Of a stretch of 64,000 nt of DNA, positions 18,352-26,368 are shown one piece after another. The DNA is from Fervidobacterium sp. UBA5837. GTDB lineage: Bacteria; Thermotogota; Thermotogae; Thermotogales; Fervidobacteriaceae. Made by a program: the position numbers and the translations under genes. Under the pieces are notes generated by a model, which ran no database searches, was not told where the DNA came from, and worked only from the letters and a program-made list of their open reading frames with translations. The first letter of the stretch is position 1, and each line of letters starts with the position of its first letter. The DNA lies in the NCBI GenBank assembly GCA_002432805.1, contig DJGV01000010.1:124001-188000 (forward strand), written 5' to 3'.

Positions 18352-18879
18352 TTATTTTGTTGCCTCGCTTATCTCTTTGTATATGTCATTTACATCATTT
18401 ACGAATTTATCTATACTATCACCCGTGATAACTACAAGCCAGTTTTCCTTGTACCATGTATAAAGATCTGTGTTCTCAAGCCTGACGGTAAAAATCCCAT
18501 ATGTTCCCATGTTTACCTTCATATACTTCAACTTCAAGGGATTACCGCCATATTTTTTGGTTATTTCGTTCCACTTCTCTTTTGATTCATCGTTGCTATC
18601 GTATCGAAAGATCATCAGTATGCCATCTACACCATCGAAAACCGCGTACCTTCCATCACCTAGTGCGATATCGCCAAAACCATTTATCTCGCCACTGTCC
18701 AAAAGGTAATACTTATTTGAAAGTACATTTACTGCGGCGTCAGTAGAGTAACTTGCTGGAGGAACTTGCGGTACGAAAGGTATTGAGCAAGATGAAAGCA
18801 TGAATAGAAGCAATACTATCAAGAGAACAAACACACTTCTCGATGATACCTTTTTCAATTCTTCGTTCACTCCTTTCAC
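18352..18879 (-). CDS. Putative lipoprotein
   Basis: A protein of up to 175 residues with a lipoprotein signal (VFVLLIVLLLFMLSSC, Cys near residue 31) that predicts attachment to the membrane outer face. The mature part is a mixed alpha/beta domain (GEINGFGDIALGDGRYAVFDG, ILMIFRYDS, VVITGDSIDKFVNDVNDIY) of unknown family. GTG 18879 gives a long signal; a TTG at 18858, 11 bases after AAGGAG, would give a more typical 24-residue signal peptide. It lies between the lipase-like gene and rnhB with gaps of about 50 bp. Confidence 0.75.
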   Translation of the reverse strand: MKGVNEELKKVSSRSVFVLLIVLLLFMLSSCSIPFVPQVPPASYSTDAAVNVLSNKYYLLDSGEINGFGDIALGDGRYAVFDGVDGILMIFRYDSNDESKEKWNEITKKYGGNPLKLKYMKVNMGTYGIFTVRLENTDLYTWYKENWLVVITGDSIDKFVNDVNDIYKEISEATK

Positions 18880-18934
18880 ATCTACTCTAAATTATCTTGT
18901 CATTAAGTGTGATATCATCGTATGTCATCACATC

Positions 18935-19918
18935 TCACCAGTAGTGATAGAAGTAATTTATAGCTTCGTTTATTATTATATCACTCAAAATAAAATCTGC
19001 ATGGTCGTATCCAGAAAAAATTTGTGCGTTGCCAAAATGAACGGCACTGTTTAAAGGTACCATACCATCGTTAATGGAAAAGTCAGAATCAAGTCCATAC
19101 ACTATCTTTGAAATGATTGTCAAAAAATTGAGGCCTTGGGTCGTTAAAAAATTTGTCTCAACTGAATTTCTAAAAACCTTTACTGGAGAATCAGACACAA
19201 CGCCGGCAAAGTTTGCAAATTCCACCTCTTTAGGAATTGGAGGATGCCTTTTACCAAAGATCAGATAACTGTAATTTGGTGCTTGTATAAATGAACCTAC
19301 CGTGTTTGCTGTAATCAATGTACTCTTCAACAAATCCCACTTTGGATGAAACTTGAGTATCTTCTTGTCCATAACTATCAAGTTTGCAAACGGTGAACCT
19401 ATATGTGGTGTACCTGCAAATACAATTTTATCTACTCGCGACTTAATTTCTTCACTTGTTAGATTTACTAGTGCATACCTAACAACTAAACCGCCCATAC
19501 TGTGTGCATAGATATTGATTTTGCCTGTATCTTCGCCTAGTTTTAAAATCTCCCGTGCAAGCACATCGGCACTCTGTTCTATCGGTACATCGAGGGATGG
19601 ATAGACAAATATGTATAGGCCATACTCTGATGGTAACAATCTTTCCCAGTTCTCGATGAATCGCTTTTTATAGACCGTCCAAACGCCTTCAATCTCCCAA
19701 GGGTCTATGCCATGTATCAAAATAACAGGCTGAATCCCATCTCTTATCTTTACGAGCTGCGCGTTTGGTCTATCGTACTCGAATTTGACAACTCTTGTAT
19801 AGTCAAAAAATGGCTCTATCTGGTAAAGTGAACGATATACGGGTACCAAAGAATTATAGTAAACGAAATATTCTGCTCCAAAAGACAGTGTAACAATTGA
19901 TAAGATTAAAACAGTCAT
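18935..19918 (-). CDS. Exported alpha/beta hydrolase (lipase/PGAP1-like)
   Basis: A 327-residue protein with a short hydrophobic N-terminus (MTVLILSIVTLSFGA) consistent with a signal peptide. The hydrolase core is clear: VILIHGIDPWEIEG (oxyanion region), NIYAHSMGGLVVRYAL (nucleophile Ser in AHSMGG), VFAGTPHIGSPFANL, and a late Asp and His (DGMVPLNSAVH, GYDHADF). This is the arrangement of secreted lipases/esterases of the PGAP1-like group. The start codon overlaps the stop of the DUF47 gene (TGATG), so translation is coupled. Substrate unknown. Confidence 0.85.
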   Translation of the reverse strand: MTVLILSIVTLSFGAEYFVYYNSLVPVYRSLYQIEPFFDYTRVVKFEYDRPNAQLVKIRDGIQPVILIHGIDPWEIEGVWTVYKKRFIENWERLLPSEYGLYIFVYPSLDVPIEQSADVLAREILKLGEDTGKINIYAHSMGGLVVRYALVNLTSEEIKSRVDKIVFAGTPHIGSPFANLIVMDKKILKFHPKWDLLKSTLITANTVGSFIQAPNYSYLIFGKRHPPIPKEVEFANFAGVVSDSPVKVFRNSVETNFLTTQGLNFLTIISKIVYGLDSDFSINDGMVPLNSAVHFGNAQIFSGYDHADFILSDIIINEAINYFYHYW

Positions 19919-20562
19919 CAGTAAGACAGTTTTAATAGCAATACCTCCAGTATGTCTGAAGCATCCTCCGTTCTATCCACTACATCGCCTATGTTTATGA
20001 CTAATTCTTTGAGTTGCAATTTTTCGGCAAGTGGCAAATCTAATGAAAAGATCTCTTTCAAACTTTCTCCTTCAATAACATCTTCATCGTGCTCAAACTT
20101 TTCCACTTCTAGTACGTAATGATGCACTTCATCTATGTTATCGAAAAGTTTCTGCACTGCAATCGTAAATGAACTTGATGCAGATATGGCACATTCGAGT
20201 TGACCGATCATCTTTTCCCTTATCTGTGCTGGCACATACGGTTTTTGATAAGTCAAGATCTTGCTCACGGATTCACACTTATTCACAACTCTATCTATTC
20301 CTTCAGTTAGGGAGTGTATCACCTCACGCATATCGGGCAAGAATAGCCCCTTGTATGTCTCCGATATGATACTCCTCCTAGTCTCATCTGCATTGCGCTC
20401 CAAATCCTTCACTTGATTAAATACCTCTGAAAATCGATCGTCATTCGCAAAAAAGAGTTCAAATAGATGCTTGAGGGCCGTTGTAACCTCCACTGTCTTG
20501 TGAGAATGCTCTATCAAATTAGCGATCACTTCTTTTTCCCTCTTTGCAAAAGAGAAAGCCAT
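19918..20562 (-). CDS. DUF47 / TIGR00153 PhoU-like protein
   Basis: A 214-residue all-helical protein of the DUF47 family (TIGR00153), PhoU-like proteins usually paired with PitA-type phosphate transporters. The start MAFSFAKREKEVIANLIEHS, a central LERNADETRRSIISETYKGLFLPDMREVIHSLTEGIDRVVN and the final ELVINIGDVVDRTEDASDILEVL are characteristic. No phosphate transporter is present here, so its partner must be elsewhere. I chose ATG 20562 with GGAGGTG; an in-frame GTG two codons earlier overlaps the ribosome site. Confidence 0.9.
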   Translation of the reverse strand: MAFSFAKREKEVIANLIEHSHKTVEVTTALKHLFELFFANDDRFSEVFNQVKDLERNADETRRSIISETYKGLFLPDMREVIHSLTEGIDRVVNKCESVSKILTYQKPYVPAQIREKMIGQLECAISASSSFTIAVQKLFDNIDEVHHYVLEVEKFEHDEDVIEGESLKEIFSLDLPLAEKLQLKELVINIGDVVDRTEDASDILEVLLLKLSY

Positions 20563-20607
20563 CTTCACACCTCCGAGATGTGCAATATCATCACAAAATT
20601 AATTATA

Positions 20608-21153
20608 TCATACCTTTAGAGTTTTTTCGAAAAAGAGGAGAAAAGTGTCACCGTAATCCCTTTCTTTCGTTATTTTTATACTTTTCAGTGTGTTTTCAGA
20701 AGGTTTCTCTCTCTTTGAGCATTGTAGTATGAAAATGGAGTTTTCATTCATCACATTATGGACTCTTTTCACAATCTCATCGACGATCCCAAGCTCGTAC
20801 GGTGGATCAGAATAGATGATATCAAAAGTACCATTATATAATTCCAAAAACTTGCGTGCATCGTTCTTTACTATGCTCACTTGATTTTCAACTGACAGGG
20901 ACTTCGAGTTCCTTTTTACAGCAGCAACAGATAAATTCGATGTATCGACAAATGTTACATGCATCGCACCATTACTGATCATTTCGAAACCAACTATCCC
21001 GCTTCCGCAGCATACATCTGCACATACTTTATTCTCAAAATCGACCATATTTGCTAAACTTCTTCTAACTATCGCACTAGTGTATCTCGTTCGTGAATCG
21101 TTGACGATATCTATCCTCTTGCCACGCAAGAAACCACTTTCAATAGTCAGCAT
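20608..21153 (-). CDS. rsmD: 16S rRNA (guanine966-N2)-methyltransferase RsmD family
   Basis: A protein of about 181 residues of the RsmD family, which methylates G966 of 16S rRNA using SAM. N-terminus MLTIESGFLRGKRI matches the usual RsmD start. The SAM loop is ADVCCGSGIVGFEMIS and the catalytic motif is SDPPYELG (N2-guanine methylases). ATG 21153 has GGTGAG upstream; an ATG four codons earlier is also possible. It overlaps the end of rsmI by about 14 bp. Confidence 0.9.
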   Translation of the reverse strand: MLTIESGFLRGKRIDIVNDSRTRYTSAIVRRSLANMVDFENKVCADVCCGSGIVGFEMISNGAMHVTFVDTSNLSVAAVKRNSKSLSVENQVSIVKNDARKFLELYNGTFDIIYSDPPYELGIVDEIVKRVHNVMNENSIFILQCSKREKPSENTLKSIKITKERDYGDTFLLFFEKTLKV

Positions 21154-21874
21154 CTTTCTCACCATTGTTATCTTCAGAATTCTTCAAATCCAACACAATC
21201 GTCAATTCTCCACGCACATCGTCAAAATGTCCTAAAGCTTGTGAAACCGTTCCGATAAAGAGTTCTTCATGTACCTTCGTCAACTCACGGGCAATGAAAA
21301 TTCTATGGTCTCCAAGTATACTGAGAATATCATCCAGTGTTTTCCGCAACCTTTCGGGACTTTCAAAAAACACTATCCTCTCTATCAATTCATCCTTTTC
21401 AAGTTTTCTCAACAGTCTTCTGCGATTCTTGTCCTTCGGCATGAAACCAATGAAATAGAATCTATTACCGCCGAAACCGCTAAGCGCGACTGCACTAGTT
21501 AATGCACTCGGCCCCGGTACTACTTCTACCCTTATTCCCTCTTTGTAACATCTCTCAATCAAATTCGCGCCCGGGTCTGAAATAACCGGCATGCCTGCAT
21601 CGGAAACTTGAGCAACATTCTTTCCCATTTTCAGAAACTCACTGATTTTGTCCATCTTTCTTGTTGAATTGCGTTCATTGAATGAATCAATCGGTTTTGA
21701 AATTTCAAAGTGACTGAGAAGTTTTAATGTCCGTCTAGTATCTTCGGCAATTATAAAATCGACACTCTTCAATACCTCGAGTGCCCTTAGAGTAATATCG
21801 GACAAATTACCAATAGGTGTACCTACAACGTACAACGTGCCTCCAAGTATTCCTCCATTTGTCAACGTTTCCAT
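21140..21874 (-). CDS. rsmI: 16S rRNA (cytidine1402-2'-O)-methyltransferase RsmI
   Basis: A 244-residue SAM-dependent methyltransferase of the tetrapyrrole-methylase fold that 2'-O-methylates C1402 of 16S rRNA. Motifs: TLYVVGTPIGNLSDITLRAL, IIAEDTRRTLKLLSHF, NERN, AQVSDAGMPVISDPGANLI, VVPGPSALTSAVALSGF and FIGFMPK. ATG 21874 overlaps the LipM-like gene by 13 bp and has a modest GGTAGG site; a TTG at 21847, five bases from GGAGG, would start the protein at GGTLYVVG and is a good alternative. Confidence 0.93.
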   Translation of the reverse strand: METLTNGGILGGTLYVVGTPIGNLSDITLRALEVLKSVDFIIAEDTRRTLKLLSHFEISKPIDSFNERNSTRKMDKISEFLKMGKNVAQVSDAGMPVISDPGANLIERCYKEGIRVEVVPGPSALTSAVALSGFGGNRFYFIGFMPKDKNRRRLLRKLEKDELIERIVFFESPERLRKTLDDILSILGDHRIFIARELTKVHEELFIGTVSQALGHFDDVRGELTIVLDLKNSEDNNGEKDADY

Positions 21875-22593
21875 ACAAACATACCTACCATTCCATTTGC
21901 TTTACTAATTATTTCATCAGACTGCTCATCTTCTAGTTCCTTTGCGCTTCCAAAATACTTCTCGAAACTGGATTCTATGGCATAGACTATTTCGTCCATA
22001 GGCTTCTCAACGTAACTATACAATCCTATGAGTGGAATATCCAAATGTTTTGTACTCTTGAAACATTGCTTTATCTCGTCATGCGGTATAAGCACAATGG
22101 AACCATGCTGTAAAATGTACCTTTGAGCCCGAGTTTGCGCGCTACCTATCACTTTTATGTCATTTAGAGCAACTTCATAGATTGAAGGCACTTGGAAGCA
22201 AACACTACTCACAGGCTTTCTATGCCCTTCAACGATTTTTACCGGATACCCTATATCGTTCAAGCCATCGACAATAATTCCAGAAAGTAAGTTGTATAGC
22301 TCAAGCACCTTCGTATCGAACAGATCATGCGTGCTTGGAATGATAACGGAATAAGTTAGCTCATCCCAATGAAGAACAGCTCGACCACCGGATGGGCGGC
22401 GTACCACGTCAAAACCACTCTTTCTTATATAATCTTCATCTATATCAGCACCGTCCTGATGTTTTCCCAAAGACAAAGTTGGACGCTTCCAGGTATAAAA
22501 TCGAAGGAAGACGTCATCTGTCAACTCACCGATAGCAACATCGATGGCCATATTCAACGCACCAGGATAATCGTAAGTCTCCATATAAATCAA
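21862..22593 (-). CDS. LipM-like octanoyltransferase / lipoate-protein ligase family protein
   Basis: A protein of about 243 residues of the BPL/LplA/LipB family. DVVRRPSGGRAVLHWDELTYSVI is the ligand-binding loop. VCFQVPSIYEV has the Cys that serves as acyl acceptor in LipM-type octanoyltransferases, and VIGSAQTRAQRYILQHGSIVL the conserved basic loop. That combination favours octanoyl transfer from ACP to GcvH-like proteins over ATP-dependent lipoate ligation, though ligation is not excluded. I chose TTG 22593, about six bases after AAGGTG; the in-frame GTG at 22602 lies inside that site. Confidence 0.85.
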   Translation of the reverse strand: MIYMETYDYPGALNMAIDVAIGELTDDVFLRFYTWKRPTLSLGKHQDGADIDEDYIRKSGFDVVRRPSGGRAVLHWDELTYSVIIPSTHDLFDTKVLELYNLLSGIIVDGLNDIGYPVKIVEGHRKPVSSVCFQVPSIYEVALNDIKVIGSAQTRAQRYILQHGSIVLIPHDEIKQCFKSTKHLDIPLIGLYSYVEKPMDEIVYAIESSFEKYFGSAKELEDEQSDEIISKANGMVGMFVWKR

Positions 22594-22635
22594 AGATATC
22601 ACCTTCTGAACTTGAGCTTACAAATTCAGATGCCT

Positions 22636-23259
22636 TCATCTCAATTTCTTCGTCAACAAGAAGATTGGATTTGCAACTACAACTATTATAACCTTTATTA
22701 CATATTGAGACAATATCATCGACCAAAGTCTTGGATAAACTCCGGTAAATGCAACAAATGTGAATACAATCGTATCGAAAAGCTGCGCAATCAAAACTGA
22801 AACAAGATTTGCGACAAACTTACTCTTCAAAAGTTTAGAATTAAAGATATAGTAATTCAGAAATTGTGATGCACCATATGCACAAAAACTCGCCAACGTA
22901 AATCGCCAGTTCATACCAAGCAGTAACCTGTATGCCTCTCCCCTATCGATCGACTCTGCAGGCATGAAAAATCCCAACAACACCAAACCACTTGCAACTG
23001 CTTGTGCAAGAAATCCCATCCATATCAGATAACTTGAGTACTTTTTGTCGAGTATATCGGAAACCATATTTGAAAGTATGAAAGTAAACGTGTAGCTAAG
23101 TATCGACGCCGGAAATACGAAAACACCAATCTTGACGACCTTTGCAGCAATGACATTTGATACAACTATACCGGTTACAAAGAGTGTTGTGAGAATCATC
23201 AACTTTCTCTCAACATCAGACTTTTCTGTATTGACTTGTGACGTACCAGACTTACTCAT
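22636..23259 (-). CDS. Queuosine-precursor transporter (YhhQ/VUT family)
   Basis: A membrane protein of about 207 residues with six hydrophobic segments. The family motif FPASILSYTFTFILSNMVSDILDKKYS, with its paired charged residues at a helix end, marks the YhhQ (COG1738) family that imports queuosine precursors such as preQ0/preQ1. TASFCAYGASQFLNYYIFNSKL-type and TIVFTFVAFTGVYP segments follow. ATG 23259 follows GAGAGG. No preQ1 riboswitch consensus was recognised upstream. It is the first gene of the long minus-strand run that ends with secF. Confidence 0.88.
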   Translation of the reverse strand: MSKSGTSQVNTEKSDVERKLMILTTLFVTGIVVSNVIAAKVVKIGVFVFPASILSYTFTFILSNMVSDILDKKYSSYLIWMGFLAQAVASGLVLLGFFMPAESIDRGEAYRLLLGMNWRFTLASFCAYGASQFLNYYIFNSKLLKSKFVANLVSVLIAQLFDTIVFTFVAFTGVYPRLWSMILSQYVIKVIIVVVANPIFLLTKKLR

Positions 23260-23262
23260 CAA

Positions 23263-23602
23263 TATTCCTCTCCTTTCAACATCTATTATGAACTCTATTC
23301 TTAATGCATAGATAGTTGCTCGTATTCAGTTTTCAAGGCAAGATATTATACTCTAAACGTCCTTCAAATGATTTTTCTGGACACAAAATTTAGGGGAATT
23401 GTTACCTAATATTAACCATTTAACATAGCAATATGATATATAATATTGACCGTATTACTGACGTTTTTTGTACACTTAAGTAATCATGAGGATATAAATG
23501 GTTAATCTTTGATCATTTAAGTGCACAAAAGCACATCTGAACAGTGACATAACATCGATGAATAAATATATTCCAACAAAAAAATTTCGGGGAGGGATTT
23601 GT
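23263..23602. promoter_or_regulatory. Divergent intergenic region yhhQ-speD
   Basis: A 340-bp AT-rich region. It contains a minus-strand TATAAT (23350-23345) for the yhhQ run, plus-strand TATAAT-like and TTGACC (about 23446) sequences for speD, and a spaced inverted pair GTACACTTAAG (23470-23480) / TTTAAGTGCAC (23516-23526) with one mismatch that could be a regulator site or leader stem before speD. No promoter assignment is firm. Confidence 0.4.
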
Positions 23603-24025
23603 ATGAAGAGTTTGGGAAGACATCTTATCGCTGAATTCTACGATTGCGACAGAGAAAGACTTGACGAAGTTGACGCAATCGAGTTTCACATGAAGCAAGC
23701 AGCATACGAAGCTGGTGCAACGATAGTTGATACCTCTTTTCACCGATTCCTTCCCTACGGGGTGAGTGGAGTTGTGGTTATAAGCGAATCGCATCTCACA
23801 ATTCATACTTGGCCGGAATATGGATATGCGGCAGTTGATCTATTCACTTGCGGAGAACATGTAGATCCTTGGAAAGCGTTTTCTTATTTGAAGAAGTATT
23901 TCAATTCCCAAAGGGCACACGTTGTTGAACACCTCAGAGGAATTTACGACGAAATAGGCATCCCGGAAAACTCGCCTCATAAGCCATCTGTAGGTGACTT
24001 CGAGAAGTTTGTGAGAGCTCTCTGA
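23603..24025 (+). CDS. speD: S-adenosylmethionine decarboxylase proenzyme SpeD
   Basis: A 140-residue pyruvoyl enzyme that decarboxylates SAM to provide aminopropyl groups for polyamines. The self-cleavage site is in VVISESHLTIHTWPEYG (Ser63 becomes the pyruvoyl group), with His68, and FHRFLPYGVSG and AAVDLFTCGEHVDPWKA nearby; all match the Thermotoga SpeD class. I chose ATG 23603 because GGGGAGGG lies just upstream and the protein then begins MKSLGRHL, the usual start. The frame is open upstream to 23558 but that start lacks support. speE follows after 40 bp. Confidence 0.97.
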   Translation: MKSLGRHLIAEFYDCDRERLDEVDAIEFHMKQAAYEAGATIVDTSFHRFLPYGVSGVVVISESHLTIHTWPEYGYAAVDLFTCGEHVDPWKAFSYLKKYFNSQRAHVVEHLRGIYDEIGIPENSPHKPSVGDFEKFVRAL

Positions 24026-24065
24026 CCTGTAAATCTATAGAAGAGATACCAAAGGAGGAATTGCC

Positions 24066-24941
24066 ATGGTAGAAAAAGAATTGAATATAGGACGGCATAT
24101 GTTGTACACTGAATGGTACTCGAGAGACGTTGGCGGACTATTCATGAAGATTAATAAGCATGTTTATGCTGCTCAAAGTGCGTATCAGAGAATAGATATA
24201 TTCGATTCACCATTCTACGGTCGAGTCTTTTCGTTGGATGGTATAACAATGACAACTGAAAGAGATGAATTTATGTATCACGAAATGCTCGTCCATGTGC
24301 CGATGTTTATGCATCCAAATCCGAGAAAAGTGCTTGTAATAGGTGGTGGAGATGGTGGAAGTATCAGAGAGATCTTGAAGCATCCGTCTGTCGAAAGAGC
24401 TGTATTGTGCGAGATCGATGAAACGGTAGTTAAAGCGGCTATGGAACACCTGCCATACACGGGCAGTAGATTGAACGATCCAAAAGTAGAATTGTTGTAC
24501 GAAGATGGTGCAAAATTCGTAAGGCAGTTTAAAGAAGAGTTCGATGCGATAATAATTGACTCGACTGACCCGACAGCGGGAGAAGGCGGTCAGTTGTTTA
24601 CCGTAGATTTCTACAAAGCTTGCAGCGAGGCACTTAAGGAGGATGGAATACTAAGTGCACAGACTGAAGGTATAATGTATGATTATGAGTGGGGAACAAC
24701 CGCTTATAGGCGAATAAAAGAAGCATTTCCACTAGTTAGGCTTTATTTGGGATTCATGCCAACATACCCAGGCGGTATGTGGTCATATACGTACGCTTCA
24801 AAATCAGGCCTTGATCCAATAGAGTCATTTGATGTTGATAGAGTAAGAAATTTCAAAGAACCACTCAGGTATTACAACGAAGAAATACACAAGGCAGCAT
24901 TTGCATTACCAAACTTTGTTAAAAAGCTCATAGAAGAATAA
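24066..24941 (+). CDS. speE: Polyamine aminopropyltransferase (spermidine synthase) SpeE
   Basis: A 291-residue enzyme transferring the aminopropyl group of decarboxylated SAM to putrescine or another amine; Thermotoga homologues accept several polyamines. Motifs: VFSLDGITMTTERDEFMYHEML, VLVIGGGDGGSIREILKHP, VLCEIDETVV, VELLYEDGAKFV and IIIDSTDPTAGEGGQLFTVDFYKA (catalytic Asp). AAGGAGGAATTGCC precedes ATG 24066. It forms an operon with speD and ends at a strong terminator. Confidence 0.97.
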   Translation: MVEKELNIGRHMLYTEWYSRDVGGLFMKINKHVYAAQSAYQRIDIFDSPFYGRVFSLDGITMTTERDEFMYHEMLVHVPMFMHPNPRKVLVIGGGDGGSIREILKHPSVERAVLCEIDETVVKAAMEHLPYTGSRLNDPKVELLYEDGAKFVRQFKEEFDAIIIDSTDPTAGEGGQLFTVDFYKACSEALKEDGILSAQTEGIMYDYEWGTTAYRRIKEAFPLVRLYLGFMPTYPGGMWSYTYASKSGLDPIESFDVDRVRNFKEPLRYYNEEIHKAAFALPNFVKKLIEE

Positions 24942-24962
24942 TCAACAAATAGTTCACAAATT

Positions 24963-24989
24963 GGCGGCAGGAAAGCACTGCCGCTTTTT
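24963..24989 (+). terminator. Terminator after speDE
   Basis: GCGGCAG / CTGCCGC stem with a 7-nt loop followed by TTTTTG, 22 bp after the speE stop. Confidence 0.85.
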
Positions 24990-25028
24990 GTATTTATTCT
25001 TGTTTCTCTCCTAATTTCAACAAGAGTT

Positions 25029-25059
25029 TTGACACAGAACGGCAATTTTATGATAAGAT
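25029..25059 (+). promoter_or_regulatory. Promoter of the cupin regulator gene
   Basis: TTGACA (25029-25034) and TAAGAT (25054-25059) with a 19-bp spacer. The -35 is perfect but the spacing is long. Confidence 0.45.
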
Positions 25060-25092
25060 ATAAAGAGAAGTGCACTAGTTTGAAGGGAGGTA

Positions 25093-25170
25093 ATGGTGCA
25101 GACTGTAAGCTGTTGCGCCATTGAAAATTATGAAACTCGGTACAAAGATAAAAAGGCTTCGAGTTGCTAG
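25093..25170 (+). CDS. Short upstream ORF overlapping the regulator start
   Basis: A 25-codon frame (MVQTVSCCAIENY..., ending in SSC) starts at ATG 25093 directly behind AAGGGAGG, the only strong ribosome site in this leader. It overlaps the first 40-50 bases of the regulator gene in another frame. It may be a leader peptide that couples or limits translation of the regulator. The sequence has no recognised family and coding is unproven. A sequencing frameshift at the regulator's start is the alternative. Confidence 0.35.
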   Translation: MVQTVSCCAIENYETRYKDKKASSC

Positions 25171-25657
25171 AAATTACACACAAGAAGAACTTGCCGACAG
25201 ATGTGACCTTTCCAGAAGTTTCATCTCGCAACTTGAAAGTGACAAAGTCTCTCCATCTGTTGAAACGCTTGAAAGGATATTGAGGGTGTTGGGTACAGAC
25301 CTTCAACACTTTTTCTCAGATGAACCGAAAAAGATAATATTCAAGAAAACAGAGAGAGTCCCGATGTACGAATTGCCAAAAGGTGTGAAAATGGAGATAC
25401 TCATGGATGCGATAGAAGACAAAGAATTGGATGCAAAGATCGTTGAATTAGAACCAGGTGCTCAAACTGATCAAGAAGACTACCATGATGGTGACGAATT
25501 TGGTTACGTAGTAGAAGGTTCAGTCGATGTCTACCTCGATGGAAAAAAGTATCACGCAGCGGAAGGCGATTGTTTCTATTATTCAGCAGATTGCATACAC
25601 TACTTGAGAAATCCAGGGAAGGAAAAGGCAACAGTACTCTGGATACAAACTGTTTAG
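25121..25657 (+). CDS. XRE-family regulator with C-terminal cupin (PuuR-like)
   Basis: A 178-residue transcription factor. Residues 5-65 form a helix-turn-helix (LGTKIKRLRVARNYTQEELADRCDLSRSFISQLESDKVSPSVETLERIL). Residues about 110-175 form a small-molecule-binding cupin (EPGAQTDQEDYHDGDEFGYVVEGSVDVYLDGKKYHAAEGDCFYYSADCIHYLRNPG). Proteins of this architecture often control polyamine or amino-acid genes, and the position behind speDE supports a polyamine link. TTG 25121 and ATG 25130 both lack a ribosome site of their own, whereas a short upstream frame has one. Confidence 0.9.
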   Translation: MKIMKLGTKIKRLRVARNYTQEELADRCDLSRSFISQLESDKVSPSVETLERILRVLGTDLQHFFSDEPKKIIFKKTERVPMYELPKGVKMEILMDAIEDKELDAKIVELEPGAQTDQEDYHDGDEFGYVVEGSVDVYLDGKKYHAAEGDCFYYSADCIHYLRNPGKEKATVLWIQTV

Positions 25658-25710
25658 TATAACTCGACATTGACTAATTGATATTTGATAGATGCTTGCT
25701 TATATCACAA

Positions 25711-25740
25711 AAGTGGTGCTCTTGGAAGCACCACTTTTTG
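25711..25740. terminator. Bidirectional terminator between regulator and AhpD-like gene
   Basis: Perfect 10-bp stem AAGTGGTGCT / AGCACCACTT with a 6-nt loop, followed by TTTTG on the plus strand and T-rich sequence on the minus strand. Confidence 0.8.
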
Positions 25741-25776
25741 CCCAACAAGTTCGAATATACTAGTTGTATTCGTAAC

Positions 25777-26115
25777 TTATTTATTCAAGAACTCTTTCAT
25801 GATATCGTAGGCCTTTATACCGTACATCAAAGAAGGTCCTCCACCCATTGCTACTGCAACTTTTATTGCTTCCAAAATATCTCCCTCATCTGCACCTGCC
25901 TTTATTACTGCATCCATGTGCCAAAGTATACAAGGTTCGCATCTGACTGCAATTGCTATACCGAGTGTTATGAGTTCCTTCGTCTTTTCATCAAGTTTTG
26001 CTGTTTTTTCTGCTGCTCCAACGTACTCTGTAAACTTAGAAACCTCCGGTGCTTTTCCAATTAATTCTTTCAAGTCACCTTTCAAACTTGCCAATTCATC
26101 CTTATAGTTCTCCAT
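25777..26115 (-). CDS. Carboxymuconolactone decarboxylase-family protein (AhpD-like)
   Basis: A 112-residue protein of the CMD/AhpD fold. The redox motif is present as AIAVRCEPCILWHMDAVIKAGADEGDILEAI: a CxxC followed by His, as in AhpD-type peroxide-defence proteins. It probably acts as a thiol-disulfide carrier or small peroxidase-related protein in an anaerobe's oxidative defence. The gene is alone, with a strong promoter and an operator-like palindrome upstream, which suggests tight regulation. GGAGGCGAT precedes ATG 26115. Confidence 0.88.
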   Translation of the reverse strand: MENYKDELASLKGDLKELIGKAPEVSKFTEYVGAAEKTAKLDEKTKELITLGIAIAVRCEPCILWHMDAVIKAGADEGDILEAIKVAVAMGGGPSLMYGIKAYDIMKEFLNK

Positions 26116-26166
26116 GATATCGCCTCCTCAGTGTTTTCTTTTACACTATTCCTAATTCTTAAATTG

Positions 26167-26192
26167 ATAGTGATTTTATTCACAATCACTAT
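26167..26192 (-). promoter_or_regulatory. Operator-like palindrome at the AhpD-like gene
   Basis: Perfect 9-bp arms ATAGTGATT / AATCACTAT separated by 8 bp, overlapping the predicted transcription start and early leader. Placement and symmetry fit a dimeric repressor, plausibly a redox or metal sensor; the regulator is unknown. Confidence 0.55.
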
Positions 26193-26196
26193 TATT

Positions 26197-26225
26197 ATGA
26201 TATCACCACTAATTGTATTTGTCAA
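26197..26225 (-). promoter_or_regulatory. Promoter of the AhpD-like gene
   Basis: Minus strand TTGACA (26225-26220), 17-bp spacer, TATCAT (26202-26197): near-consensus sigma-70 type. The start is expected near 26190, inside the palindrome. Confidence 0.7.
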
Positions 26226-26368
26226 GGCTAATTATTTTTATGAATGTAAGTGTGCAATTATCACATCAATCACCTACAAGACATGTAATGTAGCATGAAG
26301 AGTTCTAATAAAAAGGGTATGACGATACTCTGATAAACGAGGAAGGTACATTGCAGAGAGCCGTGTGT

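Noticed and set aside
23263..23345. preQ1 riboswitch before the queuosine-precursor transporter
   Set aside because: I looked for the preQ1 aptamer pattern and found no matching stem and A-rich tail.
23558..23602. N-terminal extension of SpeD
   Set aside because: The ATG at 23603 has a strong ribosome site and gives the standard SpeD start; the extension crosses that site.
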